Positions 45,045-52,993 of a DNA stretch of 64,000 bases are shown here, piece by piece. Below the pieces are notes generated by a model. It saw nothing but the letters and a program-made list of their open reading frames with translations, searched no databases and had not been told where the DNA came from. The DNA comes from an uncultured Pelagibacteraceae bacterium (lineage in GTDB: Bacteria > Pseudomonadota > Alphaproteobacteria > Pelagibacterales > Pelagibacteraceae), in assembly GCA_902535255.1 (NCBI GenBank), contig CACASQ010000001.1, forward strand, positions 124,001 through 188,000, read 5' to 3'. Each line of letters opens with the position of its first letter. Position 1 is the first letter of the stretch. The position numbers and the translations under genes are program-made.

Positions 45045-45944
45045 CTATAGATCTTTAAGGAAAGGCATAGCATCTCCAGCACCCATTTTCAAAGTCGATA
45101 AACCAGCCACTTTGTTAGCAAAACTTAAGCTTTCACTTATAGTTTTATTTACTGATAGAGAGTAAGCTAATGCACCGTTAAACGCATCTCCTGCCCCAGT
45201 AGTATCAATCGCTTTTACATTGCTCGCTTTTAAGTAAATTTCCTCTTTTCCATCAGAATAAAATAGTCCTTTTTCTCCAAGAGTAATTATTATTTTTTTT
45301 ATTCCTAAATTAATTAATTTACCTGTAGCTTGCTTCGCCTCTTTTTCATTAGTAATTTTAATACCAGTATAAAATTCTGCTTCTGTTTCATTGGGAGTAA
45401 AGTAATCAATATAATTATAAAATTCTTTTGTAATTTCAGACGCAGGAGCTGGATTTAAAATGGTTAAACATCCATGTTCTTTTGCAGTTTTTAAACAATG
45501 CAGTGTTACATCTTTTGGTACTTCAAGTTGGGTTAAAAAAATTTTAGAATTTTTTATTAAATTAATTTTTTTTTCGATTTCATTTATCGTTAAAGAATTA
45601 GGGGCGCCTACAATTACATTAATCGCATTTTTACCAGTATTTTGATCAACTAAAATTCCAGCTACACCAGTTTGTTGGCTGCTATCTTGAATTATATTTT
45701 CTGTAGGAATTTTATTTTTTTTAAGAGTTTTAAGAGCTAAGTCTCCGTATGCATCTTTTCCAATTTTACTTATAAAGTTTGTATTTCCACCAAGTCTTGC
45801 AATTGCGATAGCTTGATTACAACCTTTTCCTCCTGGGCCTACATTATATTTTTTTCCTAAAATAGTTTCGCCTGTAGATGGGATTTTAGGTCCAGAAAAA
45901 CTTATATCCGCAACAAAAATTCCTAAGACTGTTATTTCGCTCAT
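45045..45944 (-). CDS. rbsK: Ribokinase-family sugar kinase
   Basis: The 299-residue PfkB-family kinase has GPGGKGCNQAIAIARLGG (first signature) and DTTGAGDAFNGALAYS (second signature with the catalytic Asp). Length and pattern match ribokinase, which phosphorylates ribose to ribose-5-phosphate. Its ATG overlaps the ccdA stop by one base although the functions differ, an example of streamlining rather than a known pathway. No ribose transporter is nearby. Confidence 0.88.
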   Translation of the reverse strand: MSEITVLGIFVADISFSGPKIPSTGETILGKKYNVGPGGKGCNQAIAIARLGGNTNFISKIGKDAYGDLALKTLKKNKIPTENIIQDSSQQTGVAGILVDQNTGKNAINVIVGAPNSLTINEIEKKINLIKNSKIFLTQLEVPKDVTLHCLKTAKEHGCLTILNPAPASEITKEFYNYIDYFTPNETEAEFYTGIKITNEKEAKQATGKLINLGIKKIIITLGEKGLFYSDGKEEIYLKASNVKAIDTTGAGDAFNGALAYSLSVNKTISESLSFANKVAGLSTLKMGAGDAMPFLKDL

Positions 45945-46660
45945 TAGCCAAGCTTAGCGAGAATTGGAAAGGTCGTCAAAATATAATAACTTATGACTTG
46001 TATATAGTTTGTTGTGATCAAAATACCAGTAATTAAAAGAATAGCTCCACCAGATTTTGTGATAACACCATAATATTTTCCAAAACCTTTTTTGGTATTT
46101 AAAAATCTGCTCATATAATAACCAGATAATATAAATGGTATAGCTAATCCTAAAGAGTAAAATGATAGTAATAAAATTCCTCTGCTGATAGTAGCTTCAG
46201 TGGCAGATAAAGCAATTATAGATCCTAAAACTGGTCCAATACATGGTGTCCATCCAAATGCAAAGGCCGCACCAACTATAAAAGGAAATGCATAATTATC
46301 TTTGTAATTTGAATTAGTTTGAATTCTTTTCTCAGTATTCAAAAAAGAAAAATTTAAAAAACCCAACATTTGTAAAGAAAAAATAATAATTATCAGCCCT
46401 GCAACAATTCTTAATTCATTCGAGAAAAAAAGAAGAACGTTTCCTATTGCAGATGCTGCAGCTCCAAGTGTTATAAAAACAAATGAGAAACCTAATGAAA
46501 AAAGAATAGTTTTTGTAAGAACTATTGATTTGTCTTTATCTATTTCCCCTAAATCTTTTCCAGTAATATAAGAAATATAACCCGGGATAATTGGGAGCAC
46601 GCAAGGGGTGAGAAAACTTATAAATCCAGCTCCAAAAGCGAACGCAAGTTTAATGATCAT
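45944..46660 (-). CDS. ccdA: CcdA-type cytochrome c biogenesis/thiol-disulfide protein
   Basis: A 238-residue, six-helix protein with the CcdA/DsbD core cysteines in FLTPCVLPIIPGYISYITG and FAFGWTPCIGPVLGS. It moves reducing power from cytoplasmic thioredoxin to periplasmic thiol proteins, for example for heme attachment. It could support the cytochrome c' and exported MsrB in this window. Confidence 0.93.
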   Translation of the reverse strand: MIIKLAFAFGAGFISFLTPCVLPIIPGYISYITGKDLGEIDKDKSIVLTKTILFSLGFSFVFITLGAAASAIGNVLLFFSNELRIVAGLIIIIFSLQMLGFLNFSFLNTEKRIQTNSNYKDNYAFPFIVGAAFAFGWTPCIGPVLGSIIALSATEATISRGILLLSFYSLGLAIPFILSGYYMSRFLNTKKGFGKYYGVITKSGGAILLITGILITTNYIQVISYYILTTFPILAKLG

Positions 46661-46710
46661 ATTACGTTTATATTTGCCTTTGAACTCTACCGCAATTACA
46701 ATATTGGCTC

Positions 46711-47055
46711 ATGATAATTAAATACGCAGGTTTTTTATTCACTCTTTTGTGGTCATATACTTTCATTAAGTCTCAAAGTGTTTTTAAAAAAGGATCAGGT
46801 ATTTTAATTACTTTATTTGTAACTAATATATCCTGGTTCACATTTATCGCAGCTTGCTTTTATGGCCTTAAAAATTTTAGCTTTTACCATGCTTTACTTG
46901 GTATAGCTCTGAGTATCATTTTAGTTCATTTAGCCTTTTCTCGGTTAACTTTATTCATCAATAATAAATTTCAGGATAAAAACACGCTTTTAAAGATTAA
47001 AACATTTATTGAATATTTAATTCTAATAGCAGTTGGATATTTTATATTTTTTTAA
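46711..47055 (+). CDS. Small membrane protein of unknown function
   Basis: A 114-residue protein with four hydrophobic segments (residues about 3-20, 31-52, 61-80 and 98-113). No recognised motif. It diverges from ccdA across 50 bases and ends tail to tail over the histidine-phosphatase stop. Its length and lack of charged catalytic residues give no clear function. Confidence 0.6.
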   Translation: MIIKYAGFLFTLLWSYTFIKSQSVFKKGSGILITLFVTNISWFTFIAACFYGLKNFSFYHALLGIALSIILVHLAFSRLTLFINNKFQDKNTLLKIKTFIEYLILIAVGYFIFF

Positions 47056-47609
47056 AAAGTATTAATTGTAGATAAAACTTTAAAATTTTTATCAGTGATA
47101 ACTAGTTCGCCAGATCGTGACGTTTCCCCAGTTATCGCTAAGATAATTACATAATGCGTAACTAAAACTAGATTTCCTCCCTTTCCATTCCAATTATTTA
47201 CATATTTTTTTAAATCCTTAATCTGCTGTTTTTCATTTTGGTCATATGGCGGAGTATAAGTAGAATTTAACGCCGAAAATTCTTTAAAATCGCCAAAAGC
47301 ATATTTTGCGGTATCTTTGCATCTACACCACTGGCTTGATAAAACTTTGTCAATTTTAACTTTTTTTTCTCTAAAAAGTTTACCAATTTTTTTTGCTTGA
47401 TTAATGCCCATTATGTCTAGATTTCTTTGAGTTTTACAATCTTCAATTTTAAATCCTTCTGGGTCTCCGCCCCCAGGAGCTTTGGCATGTCTTATTAAAA
47501 TAACTTTATCTCCATCTTGTGCAGGTTTCCAATTTTGTTCTGATGCGTGAGAATGAAATGAAATTAATGAGAATATAATTATAAGTAGGGAAATAATTTG
47601 CTTCTTCAT
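47052..47609 (-). CDS. Histidine-phosphatase-superfamily exported protein
   Basis: The 185-residue protein has a signal peptide cleaved probably after SHA (residue 22). The active-site start is VILIRHAKAPGGGDPEGF and a second histidine is in LVTHYVIIL. This is the phosphoglycerate-mutase-like histidine phosphatase fold. It is probably a periplasmic phosphatase that releases phosphate from an unknown ester. The SSQWCRCKDTA segment gives a possible disulfide pair. Confidence 0.82.
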   Translation of the reverse strand: MKKQIISLLIIIFSLISFHSHASEQNWKPAQDGDKVILIRHAKAPGGGDPEGFKIEDCKTQRNLDIMGINQAKKIGKLFREKKVKIDKVLSSQWCRCKDTAKYAFGDFKEFSALNSTYTPPYDQNEKQQIKDLKKYVNNWNGKGGNLVLVTHYVIILAITGETSRSGELVITDKNFKVLSTINTF

Positions 47610-47724
47610 GGTGGATGAAATGATAATTTAACAAACTTATGTTGCCTTGGTCTAGAGGACATGGCAAATAAGATTATAATTTTTTGTTAGGTTGTATTAA
47701 AACACTTAATTGGTTTGTGTATAA

Positions 47725-48102
47725 CTACTCGCCTTTTGGTTTAAAGATCAAACATACACCATTGTTGCAATATCTTTTTCCAGTAGGTTTTGGACCGTCA
47801 TCAAAAACATGTCCGTGATGACCTCCACATTTTTTGCAATGGTACTCAGTTCTTGGATAACCAATGTGCATATCTTTTTTTTCTTCAAATACCCCTGGAA
47901 TAGACCCGAAAAAAGATGGCCAGCCTGAACCACTCTCATATTTAGTTGTAGACTCAAATAATTTTGTTCCACACCCAACGCAATGATAAGCACCCTCTCT
48001 TTTTTCTTGATTTAAAGGACTGCTGCCTGGAGACTCTGTTCCCTCTTGTTTTAAAACATAATTTTGCTCAGGAGTTAAATTTGGATCCCAGTCTTTACTC
48101 AT
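47725..48102 (-). CDS. msrB: Peptide-methionine (R)-S-oxide reductase, cytoplasmic form
   Basis: The 125-residue MsrB has zinc cysteines C41/C44 and C89/C92, the catalytic C112 in [12 protein letters not shown], and GSGWPSF and HHGHVFDDG. It starts directly with the MsrB domain and has no signal peptide, so it should protect cytoplasmic proteins. It overlaps the cysE end by eight bases. A second, exported copy lies at 38414-38866. Confidence 0.95.
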   Translation of the reverse strand: MSKDWDPNLTPEQNYVLKQEGTESPGSSPLNQEKREGAYHCVGCGTKLFESTTKYESGSGWPSFFGSIPGVFEEKKDMHIGYPRTEYHCKKCGGHHGHVFDDGPKPTGKRYCNNGVCLIFKPKGE

Positions 48103-48670
48103 CTTTTACTTTATCGTCTACACCATAAGGTCTGAAGCTACCTTTGTTTTCTAGCTTAACTGCTTTAGCTGGTATACCTACCATTGTTGCATTCTCAGGC
48201 ACATCTTTCACAACAACTGCGTTAGCTGCAATTCTAGCATTGTTACCAACTTTAATTGGCCCGATTATTTGAGCACCAGAACCGATAACAACTTCATTTC
48301 CAATTGTGGGGTGTCTCTTTTCATGTCGCTGCCTTTCGCTATCTATACTTGGAGAACTTCCACCTAAAGTAACAGCATGATAAATAGTAACGTTATCTCC
48401 AATCTCAGAGGTTTCACCTATTACAACACCCATGCCATGATCAATAAATAGATTTTTACCTATCTTGGCTCCAGGATGAATTTCAATTCCCGTAAAAAAT
48501 CTTACCGATTGAGAAATAATTCTAGCTATTAAGTCAAATCCAGCTTTATAAAAAAAGTTTGATATTTGATGAAAGAGAACTGCCTTAACACCAGGATATG
48601 TGAGAATGATACTCAGTATAGATTTTGCCGCAGGATCTCTTTTTTTTATTGATTCTAAATAATCGTTCAT
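48095..48670 (-). CDS. cysE: Serine O-acetyltransferase
   Basis: This protein acetylates serine to O-acetylserine, the first step of cysteine synthesis. It has [24 protein letters not shown] and the left-handed hexapeptide-repeat region [31 protein letters not shown] with the catalytic histidine. I choose the ATG at 48670 ([10 protein letters not shown], 191 residues, the short form). An ATG at 48727 would add 19 residues without family resemblance and would share bases with the divergent VOC start. The gene sits before msrB and opposite gshA, in a thiol neighbourhood. Confidence 0.93.
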   Translation of the reverse strand: MNDYLESIKKRDPAAKSILSIILTYPGVKAVLFHQISNFFYKAGFDLIARIISQSVRFFTGIEIHPGAKIGKNLFIDHGMGVVIGETSEIGDNVTIYHAVTLGGSSPSIDSERQRHEKRHPTIGNEVVIGSGAQIIGPIKVGNNARIAANAVVVKDVPENATMVGIPAKAVKLENKGSFRPYGVDDKVKDE

Positions 48671-48725
48671 AGGATGTATATAATGACTACTTGATAAATT
48701 TAAAGAAGAATATATATAAATTTTC

Positions 48726-49118
48726 ATGAGTAGCTCATTTCATTTAGCAATCCCAGCTGGAGATTTAAAAAAAGCGGAAGCTTTTTATACCAATATTTTA
48801 GGATGTAAAACTGGAAATCGTGAAGATGGTAAATGGGTCGACATAGATTTTTGGGGCAATGAACTTACTTTGCATCAAACATCCATGAAACTTCCAAGAG
48901 AAAGACATGACGTAGATATGGGTCAAGTTCCAGTTCCACACTTTGGCGTGCATCTTAAAAGAGATATTTTTAATAAAATTAAAGCAAATATTGAAGCTAA
49001 TAAAATTAACTACATTGACAAACCTTACACTAGATTTGAAGGCACTGAATTTGAGCAAAATACATTTTTTATTGAAGATCCTAACGGAAATGTATTAGAG
49101 TTAAAAACGTTTGACTAA
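48726..49118 (+). CDS. VOC (glyoxalase-fold) family protein
   Basis: The 130-residue protein has the VOC start [23 protein letters not shown] and ends [16 protein letters not shown], with metal-ligand positions near residues 6, 77 and 121. It could be a glyoxalase or dioxygenase-like lyase. It overlaps the gshA start by eight bases. Glyoxalases use glutathione, which makes the link attractive but unproven. Confidence 0.85.
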   Translation: MSSSFHLAIPAGDLKKAEAFYTNILGCKTGNREDGKWVDIDFWGNELTLHQTSMKLPRERHDVDMGQVPVPHFGVHLKRDIFNKIKANIEANKINYIDKPYTRFEGTEFEQNTFFIEDPNGNVLELKTFD

Positions 49119-50454
49119 TAAATCAACTTCATTCATTGAAAATAAAAGCCAGTTAATTAAATATTTTAACGACGGTATCAAAAAAGATACTAATCTTAGA
49201 ATTGGCGTTGAGCATGAAAAATTTCTTTTTAATAAAAAAGATCTTAAAAGAATTGATTATGAAAAGATAAAAAAAATATTTGAACTTCTTAAAAATAATG
49301 GTTGGGAGCTTCAATATGAGAAAGATAAAATAATTGGTTTAAAAAGGGAAAGTCAAAAGATTACTACTGAGCCAGGGTTTCAATATGAATTATCAGGTGC
49401 ACCTTTTAAAAACATACATTTAGTTTGTTCAGAAAATAGTTCTCATTTCAATGAACTTAAAGAAGTTTTTAGCTCTGCCTCTATAACAACTTCATCTATT
49501 GCATACGATCCTTTTAATAAATTAATTGAAATCCCTAAAAGTCCAAAGGAGCGTTACAAAATTATGACATCAGAAATGCCAAAAGGTGGCAAATTAAGTT
49601 TAGATATGATGTACAAAACTGCCGGTATTCAAATTAATTATGATTACACTTCTGAAGAAGATTTTGAAAAAAAATTTAAAATTGGAAACTATTTAGCTCC
49701 TTTAACTATTGCTCTTTTTGCAAACTCTCCTTTTTTTGAAAACAAGCCTTCCGGTTTTTTATCTTATAGAGGAAAAGTATGGCAAGAAACTAATAGAGGT
49801 GGAATAATGCCAATCGCTTTTGAAAATGTTAATTTTGAAAAATATATTGATCATGCAATAAGTTACCCAATTTTATTTCTTAAAAAAAATGGAAAATACC
49901 ATACGCCAAATGGCCAAACTTTTAGTGATTTTTTAAATGGTAACTTAAGTTTTTTAAAAGGAGAAAAACCAACTTTAAAAGATTTTGAAAATCACTTAGG
50001 TACTATTTTTACTGAGATAAGATTAAAGCAGGTTATAGAGTTTAGATCTTTAGATACATGTAATTTTGGTTGTATTTGTAACGGTCCCTCTTTCTTTACA
50101 GGATTAATTTATGGATCTTTAGATGAGACTTATGAAATAATCAAAAATTGGAAAAAAGAAGAGGTAATGGAATCGTATTTAAACGCACCCAAACAAGGAT
50201 TAAACACTGTGCTAAGAAATAAAAAATTAATTGATTGGGCAAAAATATTTTTAGATTTATCTAAAAAAGGCTTAGACAAAAGAAATGAACTTAATAAAAG
50301 TGGAAAAAATGAGACAATCTACTTAAAACATCTAGAGGAAATAATTAAGAATAAAAAAACTAGAGCAGAAATGTTGATTGAGCAATATAATAAAACAAAG
50401 AAATTAGATTTCTTAACAAATCATGAAGAAAATTTTAGCTATTCAGGGTTCTGA
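49111..50454 (+). CDS. gshA: Glutamate-cysteine ligase
   Basis: The 447-residue enzyme joins glutamate and cysteine, the first step of glutathione synthesis. It matches the alphaproteobacterial/plant type: LRIGVEHEKFLF near residue 30, QYELSGAPF, PKGGKLSLDMMYKTAGIQIN, and FANSPFFENKPSGFLSYR with WQETNRGGI. The start is TTG at 49111. No ATG occurs until residue 149, and the residues from 49111 onward match the family start. It overlaps the VOC gene. Confidence 0.93.
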   Translation: MTNKSTSFIENKSQLIKYFNDGIKKDTNLRIGVEHEKFLFNKKDLKRIDYEKIKKIFELLKNNGWELQYEKDKIIGLKRESQKITTEPGFQYELSGAPFKNIHLVCSENSSHFNELKEVFSSASITTSSIAYDPFNKLIEIPKSPKERYKIMTSEMPKGGKLSLDMMYKTAGIQINYDYTSEEDFEKKFKIGNYLAPLTIALFANSPFFENKPSGFLSYRGKVWQETNRGGIMPIAFENVNFEKYIDHAISYPILFLKKNGKYHTPNGQTFSDFLNGNLSFLKGEKPTLKDFENHLGTIFTEIRLKQVIEFRSLDTCNFGCICNGPSFFTGLIYGSLDETYEIIKNWKKEEVMESYLNAPKQGLNTVLRNKKLIDWAKIFLDLSKKGLDKRNELNKSGKNETIYLKHLEEIIKNKKTRAEMLIEQYNKTKKLDFLTNHEENFSYSGF

Positions 50455-51340
50455 TCTTAAAAAAATAAATATCAAAACTGATACGACTATTCTTTTAGCG
50501 TCCGAAGCTCAAAAAAAAGGATATAGAATATATTACTTTGAACCTGAAAATCTAAGTTTTTTAAATGGAAAGGTTATTGCCTTTTGTAAGTATATAAAAA
50601 TTAATAAAAATAAAACAAAATTCTACTCTCTAATAAGAAATATCAATTTTAATTTGGAAAAATCTAAAGTTATATTAATCAGAAATGATCCTCCTTTTGA
50701 TAATCGTTATTTATATACAACATTCTTACTGAACCATATCTCCAGGAAAGTTAAGATTATAAATCATCCTTTTGCTGTAAGAAACATATCTGAAAAGTTA
50801 TTTTCAATTAATTTAATGAGGTATATGCCTCCGACTTTAATTAGCGAAAACCTTTCAGAAATTAGAAGTTTTTTTAAAAAGCATAAAGCTGTCGTGGCTA
50901 AACCAATTAATGGTTTTAGTGGTAATAACGTAATTTTATTTAAAACTTTTAATGCTAATAAACTTAAAAAATTATTGAAAACTCATAATCATTTATTTTT
51001 TCAAAAGTTTTTACCTGGAGTTTCCAAAGGTGACAAAAGGGTTTTTATCATTAAAGGAAAGATCGAAGGTGCTATTTCTAGGGTGCCTAAAAAAGGCAGT
51101 ATTTTATCTAATATGAGTAAAGGGGCTAAAGCAAAATTAACAAAGCTCACAAGCAAAGAAGTTAGTGCAAGCAAAGCAATTGGGAAATTGTTAGTGAAAA
51201 ATAATATATATTTTGCAGGAATAGATTTCGTTGAAGAGAAATTAATTGGGGATATTAATGTTACTAGCCCTACTGGGTTGGCTGCATACAAAGATTTATC
51301 TGGAATAAACCTTGCAAAATTGTTCTGGAATAATATTTAA
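50423..51340 (+). CDS. gshB: Glutathione synthase
   Basis: The 305-residue ATP-grasp enzyme adds glycine to gamma-glutamylcysteine. Family blocks include IRNDPPFDNRYLYTTFLL, NHPFAVRNISEKLF, VAKPINGFSGNNVILFK, FLPGVSKGDKRVFIIKGK and GDINVTSPTGL. It overlaps gshA by 32 bases, so the pair is co-translated. The metY promoter starts one base after its stop. Confidence 0.94.
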   Translation: MKKILAIQGSDLKKINIKTDTTILLASEAQKKGYRIYYFEPENLSFLNGKVIAFCKYIKINKNKTKFYSLIRNINFNLEKSKVILIRNDPPFDNRYLYTTFLLNHISRKVKIINHPFAVRNISEKLFSINLMRYMPPTLISENLSEIRSFFKKHKAVVAKPINGFSGNNVILFKTFNANKLKKLLKTHNHLFFQKFLPGVSKGDKRVFIIKGKIEGAISRVPKKGSILSNMSKGAKAKLTKLTSKEVSASKAIGKLLVKNNIYFAGIDFVEEKLIGDINVTSPTGLAAYKDLSGINLAKLFWNNI

Positions 51341-51347
51341 TTGACAG

Positions 51348-51377
51348 TTGACAAAATCGTGAATTTCTTGCTATAAA
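51348..51377 (+). promoter_or_regulatory. Promoter of metY
   Basis: A TTGACA box (51348-51353) and an extended -10, TG-C-TATAAA (51369-51377), are separated by 18 bases. A second TTGACA lies 7 bases upstream (51341-51346) but is too far from the -10. This is one of the clearest sigma-70-like promoters in the window. Transcription would start near 51384, right at the SAM-II aptamer. Confidence 0.8.
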
Positions 51378-51383
51378 TTCAAT

Positions 51384-51434
51384 AGCGCTGAGTTAAGGCA
51401 ACTTGCGGGCGCTTTATAAATCCTGCTAAAGCGC
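51384..51434 (+). promoter_or_regulatory. SAM-II riboswitch aptamer ahead of metY
   Basis: The sequence fits the SAM-II pseudoknot: the P1 arms AGCGC (51384-51388) and GCGCT (51409-51413), a GAGTTAAGGCAACTTGC loop resembling the SAM-II core, then TTATAAATCCTGCTAAAGCG for the 3' pseudoknot part. SAM-II aptamers sense S-adenosylmethionine. Their use before methionine genes, with a terminator and a second SAM-V aptamer downstream, has been described in SAR11. Its 3' arm overlaps an antiterminator that competes with the next hairpin. Confidence 0.88.
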
Positions 51435-51447
51435 ATAAGTCATTTAG

Positions 51448-51476
51448 ACCACCGCTTTAGCCGGTGGTTTTTTTTT
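51448..51476 (+). terminator. SAM-controlled intrinsic terminator
   Basis: Stem CCACCG (51449-51454) with CGGTGG (51462-51467), plus a flanking A-T pair and nine consecutive T residues (51468-51476), forms a terminator. The loop and inner stem contain GCTTTAGC (51454-51461), which can pair perfectly over eight bases with GCTAAAGC (51425-51432) in the SAM-II 3' arm. When SAM occupies the aptamer, the terminator should win. Confidence 0.88.
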
Positions 51477-51495
51477 AGAACAATCTAAAATTAAA

Positions 51496-51550
51496 CTGGG
51501 TATTTGAACCATATTGTACACCTGGCATATGCCGAAGTACTAAAAAGGAG
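51496..51550 (+). promoter_or_regulatory. SAM-V riboswitch aptamer (probable)
   Basis: This region shares the SAM-V order of core blocks: GGGTATTTGAACC, ATTGTACACC, GAAGTACT and AAAAAGGAG, which align by eye with the known SAM-V core (AUUGCACUCC ... GAUAAGU ... GAAAAGGG). The AAAAGGAG at its 3' edge is also a Shine-Dalgarno sequence, so SAM binding should hide a translation start. It works at translation, while the SAM-II part works at transcription. Confidence 0.72.
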
Positions 51551-51553
51551 AAG

Positions 51554-51607
51554 ATGAACAGAATTAAACTTCGTTCATTCTTCTCCAGAAAGACGGAGAA
51601 AAAATGA
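51554..51607 (+). CDS. Leader ORF 1 in the metY 5' region (17 residues)
   Basis: ATG at 51554 follows the AAGGAG at the edge of the SAM-V aptamer by three bases, which is tight but possible. It encodes MNRIKLRSFFSRKTEKK and ends with TGA at 51605-51607, which overlaps the ATG of leader ORF 2 (ATGA). The start lies within one arm of a 13-bp hairpin. The peptide is basic and has no known relatives. Its likely role is to pass ribosomes on rather than to make a functional peptide. Confidence 0.45.
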   Translation: MNRIKLRSFFSRKTEKK

Positions 51608-51651
51608 ACGAAACGATAAGAGAAACAGTAAGGGGGAAAATCAATGGCTGA
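51604..51651 (+). CDS. Leader ORF 2 in the metY 5' region (15 residues)
   Basis: ATG at 51604 has a well-placed GGAG (51595-51598, 5-base spacer) and encodes MNETIRETVRGKING, ending TGA at 51649-51651, past the metY start. It overlaps leader ORF 1 at its start (ATGA) and metY at its end, in different frames. It may couple translation of leader ORF 1 to metY. The frame is short, so chance cannot be ruled out without comparative data. Confidence 0.45.
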   Translation: MNETIRETVRGKING

Positions 51652-52936
51652 TTTTAAACATCCGGAAACTATTGGCTTGCATGGTAGCGATTACAGAAGT
51701 GACTCAGCTACAACAGCAGTAGCAGTTCCAATTTACCAAACAACTTCTTACCAATTTAAAAATGCGGAAACCGCTGCAAATTTATTTGGTTTAAAAGAGT
51801 TCGGTAATATTTACACAAGAATAATGAACCCAACATGTGATGTGCTTGAGAAAAGAGTAGCAGCACTAGAAGGTGGTGTAGCAGCTCTTGCAGTTGGATC
51901 AGGTCAAGCAGCATCAGCAATGTGCATTCAAAACTTGGCACAGGCTGGAGATAATATAGTTGCTTCAACTGACTTGTACGGAGGTACAGTGAACTTATTC
52001 AAAAATACTTTAAGACAACAAGGTATTGAAGTTAGATTTGCAGATCCTGCAGATCCAAAAAACTTTGAAAAGTTAACTGATGATAAGACAAGAGCTTACT
52101 ACGGTGAGTCTTGTCCAAATCCTTATCTTCGTGTGTTCCCAATTAAGGAAGTTTCAGATATCGGTAGAAAAAAAGGTATTCCTTTAATTATCGATAACAC
52201 AGCTTCACCAGTAATTTGTAAACCTTTAGCTCATGGTGCTGCAATCGTGATGCACTCTTTGACTAAATATATTGGTGGTCACGGGACTTCAATTGGTGGA
52301 ATTATTGTTGATGGTGGAAACTTTGACTGGATTAAAGACAGAAAAAGACAACCATTATTAAATGAGCCTGACCAAAGTTATGGTGGTGCTATATGGGCAG
52401 ATGCAGTTCCTCAATTAACAGGAGCTAACATTCCTTTTGTAATTAGAGCGAGAGTGGTCTTATTGAGAGACTTAGGTGCTCCTTTAAGTCCGTTTAATGC
52501 TTTCCAAATTATTCAAGGTTTGGAAACAGTTGCTCTTAGAATGAAACAACATTGCAGTAATGCAGAAAAAGTTGTCTCTTTCTTAGAAACACAAAAGAAA
52601 GTTAAAAATGTAATCTACCCTACTAATCACCAAGGCGAGATTAAAGAAAGAGCTAAAAAATATATGCAAGGTGGATATGGTTCTTTAGTTGGAATGGATT
52701 TGGGCACAAAAGAAGCTGGTGCTAAATTCATCGATAACTTAAAGATGTTATATCACGTTGCTAATATTGGTGATGCTAGAAGTTTAGCAATTCACCCAGC
52801 TACAACAACGCACAGTCAATTAGATGATGCTGCGTTAGCGGCAGCAGGAGTAACACCGGGCTATGTAAGACTGTCAATTGGTATCGAACATCCAGATGAT
52901 ATCATTGCGGATATTAAGCAAGCTTTAGCTGCTTAA
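51644..52936 (+). CDS. metY: O-acetylhomoserine sulfhydrylase (MetY-type)
   Basis: The 430-residue PLP enzyme makes homocysteine or methionine from O-acetylhomoserine and a sulfur compound. The PLP lysine is K208 in VMHSLTKYIGGHG, with YTRIMNPTCDVLEKRVAALEGG and IDNTASPVICKPLAHGA as further family blocks. It has an AGGGGG ribosome binding site seven bases before ATG. The gene is preceded by a two-riboswitch leader that should turn it off when SAM is high. Confidence 0.95.
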   Translation: MADFKHPETIGLHGSDYRSDSATTAVAVPIYQTTSYQFKNAETAANLFGLKEFGNIYTRIMNPTCDVLEKRVAALEGGVAALAVGSGQAASAMCIQNLAQAGDNIVASTDLYGGTVNLFKNTLRQQGIEVRFADPADPKNFEKLTDDKTRAYYGESCPNPYLRVFPIKEVSDIGRKKGIPLIIDNTASPVICKPLAHGAAIVMHSLTKYIGGHGTSIGGIIVDGGNFDWIKDRKRQPLLNEPDQSYGGAIWADAVPQLTGANIPFVIRARVVLLRDLGAPLSPFNAFQIIQGLETVALRMKQHCSNAEKVVSFLETQKKVKNVIYPTNHQGEIKERAKKYMQGGYGSLVGMDLGTKEAGAKFIDNLKMLYHVANIGDARSLAIHPATTTHSQLDDAALAAAGVTPGYVRLSIGIEHPDDIIADIKQALAA

Positions 52937-52948
52937 ATATTAATTAGG

Positions 52949-52971
52949 TGGTCCCAATTTTATTGGGGCCA
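52949..52971 (+). terminator. Possible terminator after metY
   Basis: A stem of about ten pairs with one G-U (TGGTCCCAAT 52949-52958 with ATTGGGGCCA 52962-52971) closes a TTT loop just after the metY stop. Only ATCGTTT follows, so the T-run is short and the terminator is less certain than the others in the window. Confidence 0.6.
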
Positions 52972-52993
52972 TCGTTTAAAAAAAAAATCAGAT

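Noticed and set aside
47642-47667. tRNA- or hairpin-like element (TTGCC ... GGCAA with GGTCTAGAGGAC inside) between the histidine phosphatase and msrB
   Set aside because: It resembles a tRNA D-arm in a few bases, but no acceptor stem, anticodon arm or TTCGA arm can be built around it. The stem is only 5 bp with interior mismatches.
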